The notes beneath the pieces are model-generated. The model did no database searches. It saw only the letters and a program-made list of their open reading frames with translations, and was not told the origin of the DNA. The position numbers and the translations under genes were made by a program. A stretch of 64,000 nt of DNA from Haliclona indistincta (lineage: Eukaryota; Porifera; Demospongiae; Haplosclerida; Chalinidae). The stretch is taken from positions 5,880,547-5,944,546 of the forward strand of contig OZ024791.1 of the NCBI GenBank assembly GCA_964017065.1. Direction: 5' to 3'. Position 1 is the first letter of the stretch. Every line of letters starts with the position of its first letter. This document shows, piece after piece, positions 9,928 through 21,847 of the stretch.

Positions 9928-12156
9928 TTATTGTTTGCCCACTGTGATGTCTTGGGCTGTGGCAGTAGACGGTGTTCTACTGTGTTTGCTGGATATTGAT
10001 TGCGAGTGAAGTGGGGAATGGTCCAATGGGGCAACAATTTTTGGAGTCTCTGCACCGTTGAGGTCTTCTCTGGAGTCGCTTGTTAGTTGGGCTTTAGGTA
10101 TTAGCTGAAACAGTAGATTAGTTGTGTCTCCGTCGTGTAGATGGATTGATGGGTAGCAAGCTGTGGTGTAAAAATGAGCTCCCAGAATGGTGTTTGACTT
10201 TTTCGATGATCTGAGTCCAACGTAACTACCATGTTGTAACTTTTTGGTTGCACATGCTATGTAGAAGGCGTTGTCCCCAGTCAGTAAAGAACTTGGTGTG
10301 CAACTGGTGTGCTTTTTGGCTAATCGGCTGCGCAGAGTAAATCGACATAGGCGAGTTTTAACGCTGTGCTTCATGTAGAGAGTGCTATTCAGCTTGCCCA
10401 TTGTGTCGATGGGAGCCTCGAGATAGCAACAGACAGAATTGGGAGATTCTTCCTCGCTTCCGATGTCTTCACTGTAGTAGGCTATGTGGTAGTTGAAGGA
10501 ATTACCAGAGTCTGCTGGTATGAAGTGGAATAAGGATGCCTCTGCTGTGACCTCTGTTCCTTCCACCTCATAGCTGTTGAATCGGTTAACTGTCAGGTAC
10601 ACGTCCTTGCCTGCACATTTGAGAACAAATGGACCTGCTTGAGGATCTACAGTGGTTTTCATGTACTTCTTTACAGCGTCTTTTAATGCTGCTTTAAGTG
10701 CTGGTAGACGGATGAGTCGAGTAATAGGTACCGCAGTGAATTCTAGCACAGCCTCGTTCTGTGAGCCCCTCTCTACTCTTCCATTTCCTGAAATGAATCC
10801 AAGTCGTCTCATGTTTGATGCTTTCCGAGAGCCGTTTGAAGAAGATTGAGATGGAGTGATTGCTTCAGCAATTGCATCAAGTCCAAAAGCTCCTGCATTT
10901 GCTAACTTCTTGCGATATTCTCCGTCGCTCATTACGCAGTACTGCGCAGCACCTAACTTGATGCTGCTGACATAATGAGTGACTCTTAGCCCTTCCACGA
11001 GCTCCTTGCAGCCATCCATGACTTCCTTCTCCACTCCTTGCACAGATTTTACATGAAGCATCTTAGCAAGACGATCAGTAGGACTTTCACTGTCGCACAG
11101 CTCCATTCTCTGCCCGTCAAGCAGATACTGTTTGCGAGCAATTCGCTGGCAAATCCACTCGCTCAGTCTCTCCTCGAAAGCAAGATGGCTGCTTTGCGCG
11201 TTAAAAACCACTTCTGTCGGATCCTTTGGAAGGAGAAGAGAATCGTCGGATCTAAAATTGTCCATTGATGCTATCGCTCTCTCCTCGTAGTCAGTTTGAA
11301 AAGCGATTGTCCTGCTGATCACTCTTCTTCCCACTGCTCTTCTCAAGCACTGATGCGAGTTCCTTGCCGGCTCAGACTCAACGTTGATGCTCAAAGGTAT
11401 TTCTGGTGGCTCCAGGGAAGACCGTAGCTTCTCTTCTGTATCAACAGCACTGAATATTTCGTGCTCGTAGCTTTCTAGAGCGCCCGATTCTTTGGTCTCT
11501 ACTACTGTTCTCTGAACTCGTCGTATCTGAAAGGAGCTTTTATTCGCCCAGGGCGTTTGATTTGTGGCGTCGATACCCCTACCAAGACCGAATGCTACTG
11601 CACTGGATATCAGCTCAGCGGTTTGGGCATCCACTGGCGGAGCCAAAGCTGTCATTGTAGTCTGCTGCTTCTTGTCAGCTGTAGTTGGTGCAGTGTACTT
11701 TAGTATTTGACCGACTGGTTTGTAGTCATTGCCTGCAGTTGAGGCGTTTGGTGGTATAGAAGGCTGCGAGTTGTTTTTCTTCAACAGCGAAGCCACCGTT
11801 ACGTACTGCGATCCTGTCGGTGGTTGCAAACCGGGGGATAGAGAAGAAGTGGATAAAAAACGAGGCGGTACACTAGTCTGATGAATGTACTGCTGCTTCG
11901 GATCTCCATTCAGTGAGATGCATGAGATCGATTCACCAATGGTGTCGTGCGAATCCTCGCTGCCAGCAGAGTTATCGTCACTAGTGTCCTTCACGTACAT
12001 ACCAGCAACGGGAACTGACAGAGACGAACTGGAGCGAAGTCTCTCTAGCTCCTGAGTGGTCACTTCAGAGGTTGCAGACGTTCCAACTGCAGCGGCTGAT
12101 ACTGCTGCAGCTTGCAACGCCGCCTTCTTTTGCTTTTTCTTTCCGTGCTTGAACAT
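9928..12156 (-). CDS. Intronless unknown protein, MACPF-like and beta-trefoil-like segments
   Basis: A single 742-codon exon; the first true ATG (MFKHGKKKQKKAA) is at 12156. The first 300 residues look disordered: a lysine-rich start, an alanine run, then Ser/Thr/Asn/Gln-rich sequence. Around residue 390 is VTHYVSSIKLGAAQY, resembling the MACPF signature (Y/F)GTH(Y/F) plus following LGG. About 90 residues later EAVLEFTAVPITRLIRLPAL and LKDAVKKYM resemble the way many MACPF domains end. The piece between is shorter than a normal MACPF domain. The C-terminal ~230 residues contain repeats of the kind seen in beta-trefoils (GPFVLKCAGKDVYLTVN, SLFHFIPAD, FYIACATKKLQHGSYVGL, LLFQLIPK). No signal peptide or membrane span is evident, so a secreted pore former is not supported by the N-terminus. 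Function unknown; the MACPF and trefoil calls are inference. Confidence 0.6.
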   Translation of the reverse strand: MFKHGKKKQKKAALQAAAVSAAAVGTSATSEVTTQELERLRSSSSLSVPVAGMYVKDTSDDNSAGSEDSHDTIGESISCISLNGDPKQQYIHQTSVPPRFLSTSSLSPGLQPPTGSQYVTVASLLKKNNSQPSIPPNASTAGNDYKPVGQILKYTAPTTADKKQQTTMTALAPPVDAQTAELISSAVAFGLGRGIDATNQTPWANKSSFQIRRVQRTVVETKESGALESYEHEIFSAVDTEEKLRSSLEPPEIPLSINVESEPARNSHQCLRRAVGRRVISRTIAFQTDYEERAIASMDNFRSDDSLLLPKDPTEVVFNAQSSHLAFEERLSEWICQRIARKQYLLDGQRMELCDSESPTDRLAKMLHVKSVQGVEKEVMDGCKELVEGLRVTHYVSSIKLGAAQYCVMSDGEYRKKLANAGAFGLDAIAEAITPSQSSSNGSRKASNMRRLGFISGNGRVERGSQNEAVLEFTAVPITRLIRLPALKAALKDAVKKYMKTTVDPQAGPFVLKCAGKDVYLTVNRFNSYEVEGTEVTAEASLFHFIPADSGNSFNYHIAYYSEDIGSEEESPNSVCCYLEAPIDTMGKLNSTLYMKHSVKTRLCRFTLRSRLAKKHTSCTPSSLLTGDNAFYIACATKKLQHGSYVGLRSSKKSNTILGAHFYTTACYPSIHLHDGDTTNLLFQLIPKAQLTSDSREDLNGAETPKIVAPLDHSPLHSQSISSKHSRTPSTATAQDITVGKQ

Positions 12157-12415
12157 GGTGCTGAATCTATTGTGCTGTGCACACAACGCGACACAGACTT
12201 ATATGCTTAAATCCAAGACAAGGTGGGCGAGACGTGAGGAAGTTGTAGAGTCGCGTACAGGTCTAATTGTTTGGATGCCGAAGTAAATAGTGTGCGTTGT
12301 TAAGATACTGTCAAATTTCTATTTTCACTATAGACATCTTACAATGGAGAGAGGAAAGGCAGAAAGAGATAACCAGGTTGCACAACATGATACATGATTC
12401 TATTATGATGATTAG

Positions 12416-15400
12416 CTATGATTTTAACTTGTTGCGTGATTTTTCTACTGGTGTGGTCTTGCTGGAAGATCCAGCCCATTCTCTTAGCGACTCGACAAGC
12501 TGCTTCTTGCGAAACTTTTCAGCGTGCGTGATAAGATCTTGAGCAAACACTCTCTTGACATCATGTGATCCTTGTACCTTGTCTAGAGTCTGGAATATGG
12601 CATCAAAATCTGTGAAGAAAAATGAGGTTAAAATTTTCAGAAGAAATATTATTTCTGAGCTCACTTTTTCCAGGTTTACGTATTTCTTTGATAATCAGTT
12701 GCTTTAGTTTGGAATTTTCTTGACCTTGCTTTCTTTGAAACTCCTCTGTCAGAACGCGAGAAGCTGACGATCCCAATCGATTGGTCAGTGTTCCTAGCAT
12801 GGGATTAACTGTCTTGCTGTTTGTTGGTTTGAAATTCATGTCTGCATTGGGCCTTTTTGAACTCGATAGGGTGCTCTCTAAATTTGGTCGCTTGGTAGGC
12901 GGTGCTAAGTGTAATGTAGGTGAAGGTGTGCGCTTTCTAGTACCAGTTGCTTGTGATTGAACTCTGAATGGTGGTGGCTCTTTGGCAGGAGCTAAGAGGT
13001 CATTGTGAGGTGTCTCGTTTGTCTCATTGTGGTCACTCCCAGTCGACACCTTAGCAACATCAGTAACAGTATCACTACTAGCAGTAGTGGGTGGATTAGT
13101 TGACACATCTGCTGAAGCCTGATCAGCAGCAGTGACTTCCATAGCAGGATCTTTGCTTGGCTCGGTCACGGTGGTCGATTTAGCTGCAGGAATCGGAGGA
13201 GGAGAGATCTTCGATGGTCTACTTTTTTGATTCTCCTGACTGTCATTTCCAGTGGCTGTTTTAGAGTTAGTGGTGTTTGATTGAGGTGATGGCGACGGTG
13301 ATGGGGAACGAATTTGGCGGCGTCTTGAGCCTGGGGAACTGGAACGTCGTGATCGTTCGCCCAGCACTCGCTCGGCTAGTACTTCATCTGCTAGAGCAGC
13401 ATCAATTCCTCCTTTCTGTGTGTGTGAGGGAGAGATGTACTGTAATTACATCAGCTGTGCAGCAGTCACACAACTTGAAGCCCAGTTTAGTAACAAATAA
13501 TCTAACACATTAGGTGCTATGCTCTTTATAGAGTTATATAACAGAGTTACACTTCCATGTACACACAGACACTCAAATCAGTAACCAAGACAAAGGTAAA
13601 TATGACTTTGGTATGAGGACATGCGTAACACTTGTAATTTTTAAGTTCATTGGAACCAGTAAATTGATACTGATACACCCTACCATGGAAACTTTGCAAA
13701 TGAATTCTTTACATACCTTATTGCACACACATGGCGTGTGTTGCTATACATCTAAACCTCACCTTGTCAGACGCCTTCTCCAGCTTGAATGGGTTTCCAA
13801 ACAACTGTGTCTTTACTGATCCACTGTCCAACTCTCTCAGCGGATTGATTCTCTTCAAGTGTTCTTGATAATTGCCCATCTGACCAATCGGAATTTGGTG
13901 CTTAGATACTACAGAACAAACCAAGGCACAGATAAACAAGCCTCTTCGTGTATATCTCTGTTCACTCTTTCTCTCTTTACGCTGTCTCTCTTTACTCTGT
14001 CTCTCTTTACTCTGTCTCTCTTTATTCTGTCTCTCTTTACTCTGTCTCCTATTCACTTTTCTCTTCACTCTCCTCAAATTACCTTCTTCTATAAGGTTAG
14101 GGATATTAGATGATGTGTGAAAGAAATTGGTTCTCATTCTTGTTATTTGACCTAGAAGACTACCTCTTGGGATGTCAAATGGATTGCGAAAACTCTGACT
14201 TGAGATGACCTTTGGGTAGTAAAATATTATAAAGCTGAAGTCAGTATGACCTTTTGATAGTGCAATATGATGACAGGATGAGTTGATTGGGTAGAAAGGA
14301 TGTAAAGTGAGATGTGAAGTGTGCGTGTGTGTGTGTGTGTGTGTGGTGCACGGAATAAAGAAGGCTGTGTCTGATACAAAGTTTAGTCTTACTCCATTTG
14401 GGTGTGTTGAACCAATGGCTACACTGATCCCACTGCCAAAATCAACACTGTAGAAAATACAAACGGTACATGAAAATGCTACTGCAAATAATTCCTAGTT
14501 TCAACAGCTGGTAGCATGATGTCAAACCAGAAGGAAGCATGGACATTCTTTACACAATATGTGCCTTTGATACAACCACACAAGTTATTACTTTGCATAA
14601 TCTGATCATTAATAGGCTTTCAATATTATTTCATTCTCATTTCTAAGAAATAATAATCATGACCTGTGTAACTCACATTCCTGTTCGTTCATGTCCGTTA
14701 GAATTACCGCCATTAGTCGTCTTATTCCTAGCAACCATCACCATTAGCTTGTCACTCTCTAGCTTTGCCTAGTAGAGTAAGCAAGAGGACAGATATGTGA
14801 CTGCTAGGCAGCTGCTATGTAAGGTTCTGTACCTGTTTCTTAAGTTTCCTCAAGTAGCTAGTGATACTATAGCTCAACTCCATTGAGTCAGACACTAGTC
14901 CAGGATGAGCCCCCATTAGTTGGAGTGCCTTCCTTAAAGGCTGCAATATAAAGAGTGTTACTAGCAGACAATACACAAAATCTCAGTATTGGCTAATTGT
15001 ACTGTGACTGGTCATAGTTATGAAGCTGCTCTAAGTAGCGAATAATTACCAGGAATGTTAAAATTAAAAGATAAGTATATGTTGTTGTCGCCATGCCAAC
15101 CTGAGCATAGTAAGACGGGATTGTTGAAACGTATTCGGATAATTCTTGTCTCCACTTGTTGGTTGGTCTCAACTGTTGCTTCTGTAGCTCCTCTGAAAAG
15201 AAACGTCAGTACAGATTACAGTGTTGTTGTAGCTCACCAATGAGAGGCAGCAATACAGGATAGTTGTACGGCATGATGAACAGATTAACAAAGTTTCCAC
15301 TACTGCTAGCCTTGAGATAGCCAAATGGACACTTCACCTCGCCATCTCTTTTGTCATCAGAAAACACCTGAACAGAATATATGTAAAGTGTTAGTCTTTT

Positions 15401-18400
15401 CACTACTCAAGAGAGCGGGAATATAAAGTGATGTTTCAAGCTCACTCACCTGCCAGCAGTTTCCTGGCATTCTTCTCTCTAGTATCCGTTGGGTCAACGG
15501 AGATGGCTCTAGTTCGTACTTATCGAAAGCAAAATTCTCAAGCAATTTAGGAGTGCACTCATCGGTGTCAAACCAAATCACAGGATGGACATCACGAGGA
15601 GGCTATAAACAAAGATGGTTACTTATTGGAAGTGTCCCTCACACAGAGACACTATGGAAACATAATGAGCCAGCAAGACAAGACAACTGGCTAGATAGTA
15701 CTCTATGCACAACATAACTTAGTCTCGTCTCAACTATAGTCCAACTATAGTACAGATTAGTGTCTCACTGAATAAAATTGGTTTGCAACTTATAACTCTG
15801 TTTTGACAGCTGATCATAATACAATGCAAGATAATAATTGTATCATTTAGCTAGATAGGTGAAGCCTTTCTCCCTACATGTATGTAACAATGGAAACAGC
15901 TGATGGGTTAGTCTCATAGACCACAGTACATACCACAATTAGCACATGCCAAGCCAACTACATTGTATTGCACAGTAAATCTAGTCTAGCAGCTGACCAT
16001 CTCCACACCTACTGACAGCTGAGAGAGGGTATGGTGACTATGGTCTAGTCACTCATAGTTTCAACTGACCAATCAGATTTGTCATGAATATAACTGACAA
16101 AAACCTGACCAATATATTCATAGCTTGAGATGCCATATTTGATTATGATATAGCAGAAGTGAATGATGCAGTCTATTGAGTATAAGCAACGAATCACTAG
16201 TGCATATGTTCTTCTGCTTGCGTGATTTACTTTATAAAAATTCTATGAATGACAGTCTTTGCTTGCTAGACCTTCAAGTATCAGTAGGCATGAAGAGGGT
16301 CAGCTGCTGGACTAGAGTAAACTATCTTACCAATACAGTCATTGAGCTGTTTGGCCAAAATGACTCAGGGATAGGCCAATGACCAGTGGGTATATTAGTC
16401 TTAGAATTGGGTCGAACATAAATCATCTTCCTGGTGTTTTGCCAAGCTGTAGAATGCATCTCTCCATTGTTACACTGATCACTGTCAGCAGATGATGCTC
16501 TCTCATTATCAGCTCCTGCTCCTCTATGTCTCAAATTAACAACCACACCAGGATGAAGCTTCTGGGCTAGAGACTCCACACACTGGGATAGACTCTTGGG
16601 ATTAGCAGCTGTATAGCATTTCCCTACAATAGGAAGGAACAAGTAGTACCATGTTAAGGTAATGATGATACAGCAGCTTTGTTGCTTGCAACAACATTGC
16701 TGGAATAATAGAACTGTAGATGCGGAAATTTTCGTGGAACTGTAGACGTGGAAATTTTCAAGACTATTAAGATAAGACCTAGACTTAACTACACTGCTAT
16801 AGAGGGTTTTCACGGCGTTTCATATTTTACGTAATGACGCTAGTGGCGGCCATTTGGTGTCCTAGAGTGACCACTGACCAATCACAACACGCGCTCAGGT
16901 CACCAAAATGGCCGCCGCCCTACATAACCACGACAAAACCAAGGTAATTTACAAATACGAAACGCCGTGAAAACCCTCTATACATCCAATCACACCATAA
17001 CTCTCCAAATCTGAGGTCTTCCATGGACTGCAGATTCCGTTAGTTCAACTACGTCGCTGCATTGTTGCTTCCTAGATGTTTTAGAACTATAAACGTGATA
17101 TCCAGAGAAGTTTTGATAAAGCACGACTACTCTGCTATAGAACAAATTTTGCTAAGTTAAAATTTTTGTGAGAATGAGAGAAAGAATTAATTTCCTGAAA
17201 TCAACACTAAGTAGTCATTATTATTGTACCATTTATAATATAATGAGTATAAAGGATTCATATGATAGTAACTGATGAGCTAACACTTGCAAGAATCTCA
17301 AAAATAAAGAATTTTAAGTCAAAATTTTCTAAGATGAATTTTCCCTCCTCCAATTTTCACTCTGCCATATACATTTGTACATGCAATTATTTCCACGGCA
17401 CAGGACAATGACTAGTGCAACTAACAATAATTGACTCTACAGGGTGAATTTGAGAGATCAAAATATAATCCACTAGTGCGTAATCACAAGAAGAATTGAT
17501 TTCCTGTTTCCACACCAAGTTAAACTAACCACCATACTAGCAAAAATGAAGACATTCTTTACACAGCTTTCCTTTTGAATTTATTCATATTGAGAAATAA
17601 CTCCAGCAAGATGGATACATGAATGAGTATGACGTCACATAACATTTGATTTAGTGTTTCCGATTGATGCGAAAGTTTACCTGGCATTTAAAGTTTGAAC
17701 AAAATTAATGATCTGGAGTAGGCATGCATAATAAAGTGTTCTGTCTCTTTTTGAAAGCATAATTTTGCATACATAAATTATTTTGGAATGAATACATGTC
17801 ATTGTCTGTCTAAATCTCCAAGTGTGGATGCAACTGCTTCTGTCTAGAACTAGTGCTGTCTATACACAAAATCAGCTCACAAGTTTGCTGTTAATCATGA
17901 GTGTTGTGTGGTAAATCACTCTCACTAGGGCAATAACACTATTTCTAGGGCACAAAAGCATGTAAGAGACAAAATTAGTGTGTGTTTGACTGCTTTTCAT
18001 ATCAAGAGAGCCTAGGAGACCCAGTGGTGTTTGCACCACTGGGTATTCATGCCATCAGTCTACTAAGCATGGCCTTTGGCCACAGTAGTTGGCATCCTCA
18101 GCTGCTCTATTTTGCAAAAACCTATCTTCTAGTATTGACACCAAATCCTGTGACGTCAAACTTCCCATGTAACAATAACCGTCTTTCTGAAGCCTTTCTG
18201 CCAGAAGACTCAGTCACAGGATAAACATGGCCTGGTTAGCTTCTACTGAAGTGGTGAAAATGACGCTTGTAACAGAAGCACTCATCCAGTGGAAGCTATA
18301 GAGCAATATGCCCACCTTGGCGGCCCCCATGGCTGTAGTTACACCACTGCACAGAGATCTGTGATGGTTACTAAAACAACATGCCTTTTGAGTACAGGAT

Positions 18401-20490
18401 GTGATTATGAACCAAAGCTCCATTGCCAAACTAAATTGTGACGTGATTGTAGTTTATTCTGCTAATAGAATTCACACCTTTTACACCATTACATGAGGAA
18501 ATCTATGGTCTATCACTTGAGCTTGCTTGCAGACAGGCTCATTTTGTGACCTCATGTATATTAATAGCCAAGAATTTTCTGGTTCACTTTGCTACCCAGT
18601 TTTGTGGTCAACCATTAAAAACTTTCTGGCTACACCACTGCTCTTGTGCTTTTAAGTAATAAAATTATGAATTATGACTGTGTGGTACTTGTGCTATAGT
18701 ATAGACGGGAATGAATTTCAGATGCAAACACTTCGACAAAGTAGGTGCCTACATGGTCTACCGCAAAATGTTGCCATTCAATACTACAGCAAGTATTTCA
18801 TGTCATATTTGGTAAGTATCAATCTGCTATGTTGGATTTGCTGTTTGTTCTGAGAATACAGTTACATGCTCTCTCGCTCGCTCCACAGGCTCGCGCACTG
18901 ATGGCGCCATAGTGGCATAATACAACGTAAATATGAAAATTATTGTTAAATTTTCACCGACAGCTGATTGATATTTCATGCATTCAATTTCCGCCGCAAG
19001 GAAACAATTTAACGCCGAAAATTTCCATTGTCTAACAGACATGCTTATGATTGCTTCTACAGCACCAACCCAAGTTGTAGTATGCATGGTCTCACCACCA
19101 GTGGCTTCACATAAGCTTGAAATAGACTTGTGCACAGCAGATGGTTCTTTCTCTCCTGCATCTTTTCCACCACTTAATAGTCCTGGTAACTCCAGCAACA
19201 AGGTGAACAAACGTTGATCCCAGCGATACAACTTCTGAACAAGTTCATGTCCATCAAGGTGAGGTTCAACCGGAATGGATAGCTGAGAGAGACAGTATGA
19301 ATTATTTTGCAGCTGTTGTTAGTTGTTATAAAGCATGCCACCACAGATTAAAACAGATCATACCTCCTCATCAACTTGAGTGTCATTTTTGTTCAGTTTC
19401 GTACCATCACTAAGAGCAATAATGACAGCTGGCTCTAGGAAGAATGGATTCCGGCCCTAAAGAACAAACAACGATATTTTAGTGAGATATGCACATCACA
19501 CATAATGCTGCTTCGTTATTTTGAAAATGCAGTAAATTATTGTGTTTGCAAAAGCACAGAAACTACTAACGGAACTACAGCAGAACACACACTAATAATG
19601 TAAGCAGTGCCTATACAGCTAGAGCATAGAACCTACTAACGGAACTACGTACAGCAGAATTAACACATACTAATAATGTAAGTAGTGCCTTTACAGAGTA
19701 CAGTACTACAACATGTAACTCTGTACCTATCAAATAAGTCACACTAGTTATATTATTGCTGTTATTATTACAAAAAATTAATAATATTGATATTTCTGGC
19801 AATGTACTTCATTACACAGGATGTACATCATGTCAACTTACCTGACCATAGTGATCAATACCAGTGTGTAGACGATGTATGTTGAGCAAGTCTAAAGCTT
19901 CTCTTAGACTTGAACCAAACGTTGATAAACCTGTTGCCCTAAGGCTCTTGAGCTCAGTGATGAAGGTGGCGTGATTCTCTTTCCACCCAGCCTAGTGCAT
20001 GACAAAAGAATTAAGAACGAACAACTAGTTTGACAAACCAATGCTATACTATCTTGTAAACTCAGTGTTGGAATGAAGTGTATAAACAACCTATGCAAAG
20101 TACACTACCACTGTCATGCATGGAGAGCTGAACTAGCAAATGTGTGAGGTCCGCTCATAGCCCGGATACTTCAGTATACGACGTACCTTGATTGCGTTGG
20201 GCGGGTCATCAAAAGAGACAAGCATGTAGCGATCGTAGCGACTTCCAGGATCGCGAGCTCGATACTACACAAATGAACATGCATACAACTCAGCGATTGC
20301 AAGTATAATACATATGGGTCTTGGTCACATTGCAATGCAGCCAAGGTGCAATGCATCGTCAGTGTACCGCGAAACGAACCTTCATGAATGTATCAATAGC
20401 AACTTTGGCTACGTCGAGATACGAAGTACCTAAATAGGTTCTTTGGTTCATAGATGCACTAGTATCCACTAAGAATAGTATGATTCCCAT
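12416..20490 (-). CDS. INTS6: Integrator complex subunit 6
   Basis: INTS6 (DICE1/DDX26) is a subunit of the Integrator complex, where it helps recruit the PP2A phosphatase that counters transcription elongation. The gene starts at 20490 with MGIILFLVDTSASMNQRTYL, a VWA domain with an intact DxSxS metal-site motif. Early exons I could bound: 20380-20490, 20187-20264, 19842-19991, 19364-19456, 19096-19282, 16331-16623, 15450-15602 and 15238-15367. Family blocks include GWKENHATFITELKSL, GIDHYGQGRNPFFLEPAVII, RKMIYVRPNSKTNIPTGHWP, FAFDKYELEPSPLTQRILER and CPFGYLKASSSGNFVNLFIM. Further exons carry SMELSYSITSYLRKLKK, QIPIGQMGNYQEHLKRI, then a long low-complexity exon beginning RSRRSSSPGSRRR. The C-terminal domain, IIKEIRKPGK plus LDKVQGSHDVKRVFAQDLI, is the conserved Integrator tail. 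The stop is at 12416-12418. The low-complexity region differs from vertebrate INTS6, as expected. Confidence 0.92.
13967..14050. repeat. Short minisatellite, TCTCTTTACTCTG-type unit
   Basis: About six head-to-tail copies of a 13-16-base pyrimidine-rich unit (variants of CTGTCTCTCTTTACT) in an INTS6 intron. On the gene's own strand it is purine-rich, so it is not the polypyrimidine tract of that intron. Confidence 0.8.
16624..19095 (-). other. Long INTS6 intron
   Basis: A 2.5-kb intron between the VWA-end exon (19096-19282) and the next exon (16331-16623), far longer than the other INTS6 introns. It holds a MITE at 16798-16982 and a perfect 10-base hairpin (CCCAGTGGTG, loop of 4, CACCACTGGG) at 18020-18043. 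The rest is AT-rich and I see no exon or gene in it. Confidence 0.6.
16798..16982. mobile_element. MITE with TA target duplications
   Basis: TA at 16798-16799 and 16981-16982 flank a 181-base element with 22-base inverted ends that are perfect: TAGAGGGTTTTCACGGCGTT on the left matches the complement of the right end. Inward the arms keep partial complementarity (GGCGGCCATTTGGTG versus CACCAAAATGGCCGCC), so the whole element can fold into a long hairpin. TA duplications point to the Tc1/mariner superfamily. It has no coding capacity and sits in an INTS6 intron. Confidence 0.85.
19559..19696. repeat. Tandem duplication in INTS6 intron
   Basis: Two imperfect direct copies of 60-68 bases (19559-19618 and 19629-19696), sharing CTACTAACGGAACTAC, ACTAATAATGTAAG and AGTGCCT blocks. 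It lies between INTS6 exons and affects no coding sequence. Both copies contain a CTAAC/CTAAT branchpoint-like motif. Confidence 0.75.
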
Positions 20491-21847
20491 GGCTGCGTTC
20501 TACGGCTATCGATAATCTTGCAAAATAGCGACATAGAACAACAGGCTCGTCCACTCTCACCTTACCGGATGCGTGGTTGCACGCGCAACTGGAGCGATTC
20601 ACACATCAATCGCTTTTATAGGCATGCCGTCTTTGACGCAAAATGACGTCAGATGGCTACAACTTAACCGTAATGTTCTTTTTTAACGTATACACATGCC
20701 CAAACTTCCGAGGGGAAATCCCTGTTTTTGATTTGCAGAGTGTTTCGATATTCATTGACAAAATGGAACCCAAAGTCACAGAGCAAGGAGTACAATTCTA
20801 CTCTCTAGACCTATTAGTATTTTAACAGGCCTACTTCCAGTTCTCAATTTTGATAGTACACTACTACTGTGGACTAAAGAAAATCAGACAAGGTTGCGAA
20901 TAACGTACTGATCGCTCATTATTATACACTAAGCTTATTATAGCTATAATAGCGGTGGACTATAACAGCTGATGATCAGTGCTGGCTGCCCTGCAACTTC
21001 CACCTAATAACTTTGGTTAATTGCTTTCTAGTTGGACCAGAGGCGAGGCCAAGCTGGACAGGCACTTAATTCACTTCAGCTAGCTCTGGGAATTTATGAC
21101 ACGACATGCTTGCATTCAGGCTCCAGTTGGTTACTCCCATTGCACAAGATGTTAATTTTTGTAAAGAAACTCGTTGCAGTACTACGTTTTTCTGTCCCCA
21201 AAATACAGCAGTTTTCCTACTTCTTGCAATAGTAAAGCGTAGACCGTAGAGCGTCACCTCATGCACTAATGTGTGAAGTCTTTGATCATCCTCCATCGTT
21301 TGAATAAGATAACAATGCCTTCACACATTAGTGCACGAGATGACGCTCTACGGTCTACGCTTAACTATTGCAAGAAGCAGGAAAACCACTGTAGTCAGTT
21401 TGTTGATAGATGCAGATTCAATGGACCATGGGAGTGAAATAATTTCTTCGCACATTGTTAATGTTCAGCGCATGTGTGGTTTACATGTAGTAATAATAGG
21501 ATACTGATGAGCTCTACAATAATGCTAGCAGCAGCACACGTTAACCCTTATACCACACTCCCCGATATAATCCAAATCATGCACACAACTAGGTATAAAG
21601 AAACACGTACATGTAAAATTAAATAGTAATTAAAGCTAGGCTCTCTCTGCAATCTTTCGTTATTATTAATCTGTGGAGTGTACTCTGCCACTTGAATTTG
21701 AAAGTCACTTTTATCAATCACTGTTGAGAACCTTGTTCTTACCAAGAGTATACATGTATAATAAATAAAAAATTAATGCTAACAGCTTGTCAGATCAGCT
21801 GTTGCATTGTTGTGGCTTCCTTATCAACGTCAAGGAGGTGTGGCAAA
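20491..21847. other. Divergent intergenic region INTS6 / FBXO9
   Basis: A 1.36-kb gap between two diverging start codons, much longer than other gaps in the window. It should contain both promoters. Its only clear feature is the inverted repeat at 21209-21388. Small open frames near 20643-20825 and 21032-21232 have no recognisable features. Confidence 0.5.
21209..21388. repeat. Long inverted repeat, about 70-base arms
   Basis: The left arm 21209-21278 and right arm 21319-21388 are reverse complements at roughly 90 percent, including an uninterrupted core GCGTAGACCGTAGAGCGTCA. The spacer is about 40 bases. Transcription from either strand would give a near-perfect hairpin RNA. It could be a foldback MITE (no clear target duplication seen) or a hairpin RNA locus. 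I cannot tell which from sequence alone. Confidence 0.8.

Noticed and set aside
18020..18043. Perfect 10-base hairpin in the INTS6 intron as a terminator or RNA gene
   Set aside because: Too short and isolated in a eukaryotic intron; hairpins of this size are expected by chance in 64 kb.
17982..18224. 80-codon plus-strand frame within the INTS6 long intron
   Set aside because: No domain, no homologous feel, antisense to an intron, and it includes the chance hairpin at 18020.
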